Source: Pisolithus tinctorius | Lineage: Eukaryota > Basidiomycota > Agaricomycetes > Boletales > Pisolithaceae | Assembly: GCA_024663395.1 (NCBI GenBank) | Contig: JANFAH010000007.1 | Location: 496,001-560,000 of the forward strand | Length of the DNA stretch: 64,000 nt | Direction of reading: 5' to 3' | Translations under genes and position numbers: made by a program | In this document: piece after piece, positions 55,701 through 64,000 of the stretch | How the letters are laid out: each line of letters begins with the position of its first letter | How positions within the stretch are numbered: position 1 is the first letter of the stretch | Notes under the pieces: model-generated | Database searches by the model: none | The model's input: only the letters and a program-made list of their open reading frames with translations | What the model was told of the DNA's origin: nothing

Positions 55701-58700
55701 CATGCCATCAAATCACTCACAGCCTGACATGCCACCAATGGACAGATTGCAAAGAAGCCAAGTCAGGAGAGATCCAGCTAAACATGCCATCAAATCACTC
55801 ACAAGCTGGTATTCCACCAATGTGAAGAGCTCAATCAGTAGAGACCAAGCTGAACATGCCATCAAATCACTCACACCCTGATATGCCACCAACAGAGAGA
55901 TGGCAAAGGAGCCCATTCAGGAGAAGACATTGAGCTGAACATGCCATTATATCACTCACACCCTAACATGCCACAAATAGATGGATTGCAAAGGAGCCCT
56001 GTCAAGAGAGATGCAGCTAAATATGCCATCAAATCACTCACAACCTGCCATGCCACCAATGTGACAAGCTCAGTCAGTGGAGAGCCAGCTGAATATGCCA
56101 TCAAATCACTCACACACTGACATGCTGCCAATGGACAAATTGCAAAGAAGCCCAGTCAGGAGAGCCTAGGATAACCATGCCATTAGGTCACTCACAGCCT
56201 GACATGCCATAATGGACAAATTGCAAAGGAACACAGTCAGAAGTGCTTGAGCTGAACATGCCATCAAATCACTCACACACTGACATGCCACCAATATGCA
56301 GATTGCAAAGGAGCTCAGTCAGGAAAACTTGGGATAAACATGCTATGAATTCACTCACAGGCTTTTGTGCAACCAACATATGGAATGCAAGGAGCCCAGT
56401 CAGAAGAGCTTGTGCTAAACAAGCCATGAAATCACTCACAGCCTGACATGCCACCAATGGACAGATTGCAGAGGAGCCCAGTCAGGAGAGCTTGAGCTGA
56501 ATCCACCATCAATTCACTCACAAACTGACATGCCACCAATGGCCAGATTGCAAAGAAGGCCAGTCAGGAAAGTCCTAGCTGAGCATACCATCAAATCACT
56601 CACACACTGGAATGCCACCAATGGACAGATTGCAAAGGAGCCCATTCAGGAGAGCTTGAACTGAACATGCCATCACATCACTCACAGCCTGATATGCCAC
56701 CAGTGGACAAATTGCAAAGGAGCCCAATCAGGAGAGCTTAGGATGAACATGCCACCAGATCACTCACAACCTGACATGCCACCAAGGAGGCCATTGAGGA
56801 GAGCTTGAGCTGAACATGCCATCAAATCACTCACACACTGACATGCCACCAAGGGACAGATTGCAAAGGAGCCCAGTCAGGAGAGCTTAGGATAAATATG
56901 CCATCAAATCACTCACTGGCTATTGAGCAAACAAGTTGTGGAATTCAAGGAGACCAGTCAGAACTTGAGCTGAACATGCCATCACATCACGCACAGCCTG
57001 ACATGCCACCAATGGGCAAATTTCAAAGGAGGCCAGTCAGGAGAGCTTGGGATGAACATGCCATCAAATTGCTCACAGCCTGACATGCCACCAAGGAGGC
57101 CATTCAGGAGAGCTTGAGGTGAACATGCCATCAAATCACTCACACACTGACATGCCACCAGTATGCAGATTGCAAAGGAGCCCAGTCAGGAGAGCTTGGG
57201 ATGAACATGCCATCAGATCACTCACAGCCTGACATGCCCCCAAGGAGGCCATTCAGAAGAGCTTGAGGGGAACTTGCCATCAAATCACTCACACTGACAT
57301 ACCACCAAAATGCAAATTGCAATGGAGCCAGTCAGGAGAGCTTGGAATGGACATGCCATCAAATCACTCACAGGCTGTTGTGTAACCAGCATGTGGAATG
57401 CATGGAGCACAGTCAGGAGAGCTTGAACTGAACATTCCATGAAATCACTGACACACTGATATGCCACCAATGGGCAAATCACAAAGGAGCCCCATCAGGA
57501 GAGCTGGAGCTGGACATGCCATCAAATCACTCACACACTGACAAGCCATCAATGGACAGGTTTCAAAGGAGCCCAGTCAGGAGAGCTTGGGATGAAGATG
57601 CCATCAGATGACTCACAGCCTGACAAGGTCATTCAGGAGAGCTTGACCAGCTGAACATGCCATCAAATCACTCACACCCTAATGTGCCACCAATGGACAG
57701 ATAGCAAAGGAGCCCATTCAGGAGAGCTTGAGCTGAACATGCCATTAAACACTCACAGCCTAACATGCCACCAATGGAGACATCACGAAGGATCCCAGTC
57801 AGGAGCACTTGCACTGAACATGGCATTAAATCACTCACACACTGTTATGCCACCAATGGAGAAATCACAAAGCAGCCCCATCAGGACAGCTGGAGCTGGA
57901 CATGCCATCAATTCACTCACAGTCTGACATGTGACCAATGTGGCCATTCAGGAGAGCTTGAGCTGAATGTGCCATCAAATCACTCACACACTGACATGCC
58001 ACCAATGGACAGATTCCAAAAAACCCAGTCAGAAGAACTTGGAAAGAACATGCCACCAAAGCACTCACAGGCTGTTGTGCAACCAGCATATGGAATGCAT
58101 GTAGCTCAGTCAGAAGAGCTTGAGCTGAACTTGACATCATATCACTCACACCCTGATATACCACAATAGACAGATTGCAAAGAAGGCCATTCAGGAGAGC
58201 TTGAGCTGAGCATGCCACCATATCACTCACACACTTACATGCCAACCAATGGACAGAATGCAAAGGAACCCAGTCAGGAGAAGCCTAGCTGAGCATGCCA
58301 TCAAATCACTCACACACTGAAATGCCACCAATGGACAGATTGCAGAGGAGCCCATTCAGGAAAGCTTGAGCTGAACATGCCATCATATAACTCACAGCCT
58401 GACATGTCACCAATGGACAGATTGTAAAGGATCCCAGTCAGCAGGGCTTGAGCTGACCATGCCATCATATCACTCACACTCTGACATGCCACCAATGGAC
58501 AGATTGCAAAGGATCCCAGTCAGGAGAGCTTGAGCTGAACATGCCATCAAATCACTCACAGCCTGACATGCCACCAATGGACAGATGCAAAGGGTCCCAG
58601 TCAGCAAGGCATGAGCTAAACATGCCATCAAATCACTCACAATCTGAGATGCCACCAATGGACCAATTGCAAAGGAGCCCATTCAGCAGAGCTTGAGCCA

Positions 58701-60486
58701 TACATGCCATCAAATCACTCACAGCCTGACATGCCACCAAGGAGGCCATTCAGGAGAGCTTGAGGTGAACATGCCACCAAATCACTCACCTCCTGACATG
58801 CCACCAATGGACAGAATGCAATGTAGCCCAGTCAGGGAGAGCCTGAACTGAACATCTCATCAAATCACTCACAGCCTGACATGCCACCAATGGACAGATT
58901 GCAAAAGAGCCCATTCAGGAGAGCTTGAGCTGAACATGCCATCAAATCACTCACAGCCTGACATGCCACCAATGGCCACATTCCAAAACAGCCCAGTCAG
59001 GAAAGCTAGTGCTGAATATGCTATCAAGTCACTCACAGCCTGACATGCCACCAATGGACAGATTGCAAATGATCCCAGTCAGGACTCCTTGAGCTGATCA
59101 TGCCATCAGATCACTCACATACTGACAAGCCACCAATGGATAGATTGCAAAGAAGCCCAGTCAGGAGAGTTTGAGCTGAACATGCCATCAAATCACTCAC
59201 AGCCTGACATGCCACCAGAGGACAGATTGCAAAGTAGCCCATTCAGGAAAGCTTGAGCTAAACATGTTATCAAATTACTCACAACCTGACATGCCACCAA
59301 TGGGCAGATTGCAAAGGAACCCAGTCAGGAGAACTTGAGTTGAACATGTCATCAGATCACTCACCCCCTGTCATGCCACCAACAGAAAGATTGTAAAGTA
59401 GCCCAGTCAGTAGACAACCAGCATAGCATGTCATGAAATTGTTCACTCCCTGTTACATATATGACCAGCATGAAGAGTGCATGTGAGCCCAGTCAGTAGA
59501 GGCCCAGCTGAACCTGCTATCAAATCACTGACACACTAACATGCCACCAATGGACAGATTGCAAATGAGCCCATTCAGGAGAGCTTGAGCTGACCATGCC
59601 ATCAAATCACTCACAAACTGTCATACAACCAACAGCAGAGGTGCAAATGAGCTCAGTCAGCAGGAAACCAGCATAGCATGCCATGAAATTACTCACTCCC
59701 TATTACATATGCCACCAGTAAGAAGGGTGCATGTGAGCCCAGTCAGTAGAGACACAGCTGAACATTCCATCAAATCACTCACACACTGACATGCCACCAA
59801 CGGATAGATTGCAAAGGAGCCCAGTCAGGAGAGCTTGAGCTGAACATGCTGTCAAAATACTCACAGGCTGTTATGCAACCAGCATGTGGAATGCAAGGAT
59901 CCCAATCAACAGAGATCCAATGGAATATGAACAGTGCAAATGACCACAGTCAGCAGAATCCAATTGGCAATACCCTTGTATCACTCACACACTGTCATGC
60001 AACAATATGATGAGTTCCAGTCCACCCAGTCAGCAGATATCCAGCTGCACATGTCATAAAATCACTCACTTGCTGTCATACCACCAACATGAAGAGCAGA
60101 TGCCAGCCCAGTCAGCAGATACCCAGCTACACATGCTATCAAATCACTCACTTCCTGTCATGCCACCAACACAACCAATTGCTGGTCAGCAGAAATCCAG
60201 CTGAACATTTCATGAAATCACTCACATCCTGTTATGTCCCCAATATGTAGAATGCAATTGTTCCCAGTCAGCAGATACCCAGCTGGTCATACCATGCAAT
60301 CACTTACAAACTGTTATATCAACCATGCAAAGCATGCAAGTGGGCCCAGTCATCAAATATCCAGCTGAACATGCCTTGAAATAACCTACATTCTTTATCA
60401 CCAGCAGGACAGGTGTCAGTTAACCCAGTCAGCAGAAACTCAACTGACTTTCCATCAAACCACTCACTTTCTGTCATGCAACCAAC
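52768..60486. repeat. Satellite S3, main array (~83-bp units, about 90 copies)
   Basis: Consensus (in two parts): cctgacatgccaccaatgg acagattgcaaaggagccc then agtcaggagagcttgagct gaacatgccatcaaatcactcaca; unit length about 78-84 bp. The left end and far right carry an older-looking type (atgaagagtgcaagtgagcccagtcagcagacatccag); the centre (about 54.6-59.3 kb) carries the caatggacagattgcaaagg type with higher similarity. Almost no CpG. ORFs on either strand are repeat by-products since the period is not a multiple of three. Confidence 0.95.
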
Positions 60487-61390
60487 TGTGAAGTACGGGT
60501 TTACCCTTGGAGTGACCAGGCTTCAAGACCGGGTGACAGGGGTTAAGTCCGAGTGGCCAAAGTCAAGGCCGGGAAGATAGGGGCCAAGTCCGGTTGGACC
60601 GGAGTTGAGGCCGGAGGTTAGGGGCTAAGTCCGGAGGACCGGACTTAAGGCCGGGAGCGCGGGAATAAGGCCGGTAGCGTGGGAAACCGACCGGTCTTGG
60701 AGTGCGCACAAGGGGAAGCTGGTCTGGGGTTGGATCTACCTCCCTTGGTCTCAGCTTATGTGCTGTACCCTTATGCAAGCCGGGGAGAGGTCTGGGACAG
60801 GGGTTGGGGATAGCTTAAGGCTCGGCCTTAGCTATAGAGTAGTCTCGAGGGGTAATACGGAGTTGAGGGTAATACTAAGTTGATATTCTGACTGGGGTGC
60901 TACAAAGTATGTACAGGGGTTAAATACATGAGGCCGGTCCGGAGTAAAGAACATGAAGCCGGACTTGTTAATAAGCTATTAGCAAGAAGATTAGCAAGAG
61001 TGTGGATAGCCACAGAGGCTGTGCAGAGACTAATAGCTAAAGTCCGGGTGACCGGCATACCGGGGTCAGACACAGGATTTGTACAGTAAGCAAAGTCAGA
61101 TGAACGGGCTAGACTAAATATAGTACAAACAAAGAGAAACAGACCGGAGTTATGTCCAGGTGACCCGGACATAGACCTGGGAGGACCGGGGTGGAGCAGT
61201 GCAAGGCCGGGAGGCCGAAATGGACCGGAGATAGGGGTAAAACACCGGACTTGAGTTATGTGGGCCGGAGTTGAGTTATCTAGGGCCGGGATTGGGTTTT
61301 CTAGGCTGGACCAGGACCGGAGTTGACCGGAGTTAGGGGCTAGGGGTCCGGACTGGGCTGAGTCCGAGTCCGAGAGTCATGGATATGACA
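60487..61390 (-). mobile_element. Solo LTR of family C, copy C6, reverse orientation
   Basis: TGTGAAGTACGGG to GGATATGACA, 904 bp. Perfect duplication ccaac (60482-60486, 61391-61395). The most CpG-rich copy, hence young. Sits at the right border of satellite S3. Confidence 0.95.
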
Positions 61391-61450
61391 CCAACATGAA
61401 GGCAACACAAATTATTCAGTTCACCATGTAAATCTTTAATGATGTGGAAT

Positions 61451-62962
61451 TTAGGTACCAACCTCACACTTTGGAAACCAACATAGCAGACAATCTTCCA
61501 AAGATTTCACTCCCAACTGAAGTCTGCACCTAAACCCCAACTCCATTGCTCTTCTCAATGTCCTTCATGACATGAGTACCTGTGCACAGAATACAATGGC
61601 TTACTTACTTCTGTACAGCATATTCAACACACAGCATGATACTTGACTGCTGTGTTGATATGAGTAGCCTTTGCAGACTCTTCTCATTCAGAGCATCTGC
61701 TGTACATTGCATCAAAGCAGTGCAGTCTGCATTCTCTTCCTGCATTTCTGCCCCAAGACATCCATATCTTCCCTCAGGACTTTTTCAAAGTAATGGAACA
61801 CTCACTTTGCAGTGCCATGTATGCTCTAGGTGGAAACTCACACTCATCAAGCCCATCTTTTACACATGCAAGCCACTCCTCCAGTAATTCTCTCTCCTTT
61901 TGTTCAACTCTATCATCAGTTACTTCAATCTCCAAGCTTTCATTTTCAAGTTCTTGAATGGCTTCAAGATTCAGTGTGTCCACCTTTGTCAACAACACTA
62001 TCACAGGGACTGAGTAGATGCTCAGTCACATGACAAGCTATACATGACCAAAAATAATTACCATGTCCTGTGTCACATTCATTAAAGAATTTTTTCTCAG
62101 CAGCAGTTACTGTCCTATTGCATTCCGTCATTGGGATGCAATACCTAGATTTATCTGTTATCCCAGCCCACAGCCATCCACAATGTGGCCCTTACCAAAT
62201 TGCATGAATCCGCTTCTTCAGCCTCTTTTCCACTGCTCGCTCAATCACAAAGTTCTTCATCTCATCAAACTGCTTTGTGGACCCAGCTTCAAAACCACAG
62301 GAATCATGAAAAACAAAGCCCGGGTTACTCTGAAACATGAACTGATGCTTAATACTATGGTATCCACGCTGGAGTACTCAGTTTCAACCTCAGTTTTCAA
62401 GGGTCAAAATGGCATCTTACTGTCGAAGTGCCTTGCACAACAACACCATGAATCTGAGAATTGTCAGATAAGTGTAACTGACCCTAAACATAAGACTGTA
62501 CCTTGTTTCCTTCCTCATCAAAAACCTCTGGTAGCTCTGTAGAGCCGCAGACCCTTTGAAGGATGGTAGTTTTACCTGCATTTGCTCTGCCTAAAACCAG
62601 AATTCGAAATTGCTCAATATTTTTCATGTACTCTTTAGCCTTTTCAGAGTCAAGACGATATCCAGGTTTAGAAGTTGCTGTTGGTGTAACTTGGTATTAG
62701 AAAGTTTGGATTTCTACCAGATGTGACGAACACACCAAGTGGAGTATCTTCCATCTCAGCCAGAACACGATTGCTAGTAGCTGTATTCCCACCCTAAGTA
62801 CCTCATATTGTCATAAACTAAGACAAACGTACCTGCAACCATAGGTTCAGTGGCACCAGGAGCGATATCTATTACATCGCTTCCGCCGAAGCGACGAGAA
62901 CCACTGCTGCTCGCAAGCGGGTTCCGCAACTCGAACCACTCTTCGACACGATCAGGAGCCAT
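61451..62962 (-). CDS. P-loop GTPase (G-domain) protein, nine exons, 357 aa
   Basis: Exons on the minus strand: 62962-62833, 62780-62736, 62689-62502, 62453-62421, 62368-62196, 62144-62062, 62009-61806, 61747-61609, 61529-61451. Introns are 46-79 nt with GT..AG and keep frame throughout. Starts MAPDRVEEWFELRN. P-loop GRANAGKTT (G1), HDSCGFEAGS (G3, DxxG), LLTKVD (G4, TKxD). Other conserved-looking blocks: IERAVEKRLKKRIHAIW, YCIPMTECNRTVTAAE, ENADCTALMQCTADAL, RLLISTQQ, LCWFPKCE near the end. This matches a GTP-binding family that is strongly expanded in Agaricomycetes (from memory); cellular role unknown. The first exon is CpG-normal, later exons CpG-poor, as if decay spreads from the repeats at its 3' side. 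No inactivating change seen. Confidence 0.8.
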
Positions 62963-63482
62963 GTAAATGATTGTTTAGACCTAGTAGCGTAGAGAAAAAA
63001 GCGTCTCGGGGATCAATATGAAGTCGTCGTCGTCGTAGTGGTGAGGCAGAGGGCTGTCGCAACGCGAACTCATCGCCACTTTTCCCACGGGAGAACGTGT
63101 TGGGTCCTTTGGAGACAGGCATCTTGGCGCGCAGAACAACGGTCCCACTGTCAATCCGATTTGCCTACTAGGAAATTGACCATGCCCGTTTTCATGTCAT
63201 TCCCAAGCCTTCTACGAGTGACAATGACTCAAAGCCCGGTTATTAACTCACGGACGACTTGAAGACCCCGCACGAGGACCCGGTCAATAGCCTGGGTAAA
63301 TTGTAGTGGAAGTGTTTAGCTCGGTGCTAGATCCAAACCATCGTATGTATGTTCGTTGAACTTGTACTATGGTATCCAACCCTATACTTGAAGTCAGGAT
63401 CATGAGGCACAGTGACGCTAGGACTCCGTATAGTATACAGTAATTTTCTAGACCGCCTTTTTGTCCCTCCAAGAGAACCAAA
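62963..63482. other. Upstream region of the GTPase gene; no gene recognised
   Basis: CpG-normal sequence without repeats. Presumably contains the GTPase promoter. ORFs on both strands are short with no recognisable content. Confidence 0.35.
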
Positions 63483-63798
63483 TCATTGACTCAGATTGCC
63501 CGGTAGCGCGAGCACCGTAACTCCACCCTTGTCCGTACCTGCATCCATGCGACTAGACCCATCTTCGGCGATCCGCGTAAGCCTCTGCAAATCCAACCAC
63601 ACCGTACACGCAAGATGATGTACCGCCCAAGACACTAAAACTCCTATGAGGCATACTTACCTGCCAGCGTCGCCTCAAGGTACACCCCCTGACATCTGGA
63701 AAAGCTGGTGCAGTGTTTGACCTGGGCCATCCAAAGCCACGGCAGACGACCCACTGCAGGCGAGGACGAACCATCCTCACAACTACCAGCACCAACAC
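63483..63798 (-). CDS. Doubtful small spliced ORF
   Basis: A strong intron-like segment (gtaagt..ggatttgcag, 63660-63585, 76 nt) lies on the minus strand. Splicing it extends the frame from ATG 63798 (MVRPRLQWVVCRGFGW) into RLTRIAEDGSSRMDAGTD and on to a stop at 63483-63485. A different frame across the same junction (YLEATLAEAYADRR) is also open, so the coding frame is uncertain. The upstream end may lie beyond 63800. No family recognised. Confidence 0.2.
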
Positions 63799-64000
63799 CG
63801 CCGGTCAGTCATGCCTGTATGGCGCCTGAACCATCTCCGACTTCGCATTACACAAGTCGGCGGTAGTCACTTGAGTAACGCATGGCCAGAGGCGGGAGCA
63901 GAAGTGCGGCGCAAACATGGCGGGTGAAAGACTCAGTGGTGCATAGCAAGATGTACGTCCGCGAGACAAGTTCTGAGGGGTGAGCAGGGGAAGTGGGGCA
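63799..64000. other. Window end, CpG-rich, nothing recognised
   Basis: No repeat or coding signal that I can support; could be an upstream exon or promoter of the doubtful gene to its left. Confidence 0.3.

Noticed and set aside
53262..58682. Repeated minus-strand ORFs with CSAQALLTG-like phrases
   Set aside because: They are frames through the satellite; the period is not a multiple of three and stops recur.
52768..60486. A CRISPR-like array
   Set aside because: Units are contiguous ~83-bp satellite copies without variable spacers, in eukaryotic DNA.

Overview
The window is a eukaryotic, almost certainly basidiomycete (Agaricomycetes) chromosome segment. The signs are short introns (about 46-77 nt, GT..AG) in a multi-exon P-loop GTPase gene at the right end, Ty3/gypsy and Ty1/copia elements of fungal type, a Tf1/sushi-like chromovirus, and CpG-driven decay of repeats. 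I cannot name the species. Nearly everything outside two or three host-gene areas is nested retroelement or satellite DNA.

Layout, left to right. 1-802: 3' end and LTR (LTR-A) of an element entering from the left. 803-5773: decayed Ty3 remnant A, split by element B copy 1, which itself holds a solo LTR of family C. 5774-27960: a large LTR element C with no coding capacity, carrying a reverse solo C LTR, a young element E (11436-20834; gag, a tandem array of intron-like modules, and a captured piece of a sterol dehydrogenase gene, itself split by B copy 2) and an intact-looking chromovirus F (20839-26660). 27961-29807: B copy 3. 29808-31190: two tandem repeats (161 bp and about 130 bp). 31250-31640: gypsy gag relic. 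31785-40277: decayed copia-1 with B copy 4, solo LTR J and a solo C LTR nested in it. 40283-42237: two related gypsy-type LTRs and an (ATC)n microsatellite. 42869-43381: unrecognised gene fragment. About 43.7-60.5 kb: an ~83-bp satellite array hosting young copia-2 (44466-52767). 60487-61390: solo C LTR. 61451-62962: intact nine-exon GTPase gene. 62963-64000: CpG-normal sequence with one doubtful spliced ORF.

The most unusual items are: (i) element B, a 1.85-kb unit with TG..CA ends and 4-bp target duplications, in which an identically sized 480-bp ORF survives in all four copies including a strongly diverged one; (ii) copia-2, which carries two extra ORFs, one with membrane segments, ahead of gag, with splice-acceptor-like sequence before ORF2 and gag; (iii) element E with its captured ERG26-like gene and ten intron-like modules; (iv) LTR pairs whose differences are almost all CpG transitions, showing methylation-type decay as the main mutational force.

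Target-site duplications let the insertion order be read: B and C insert into older elements, F preceded E at the same CCGG site, and copia-1 predates B4, J and C5.
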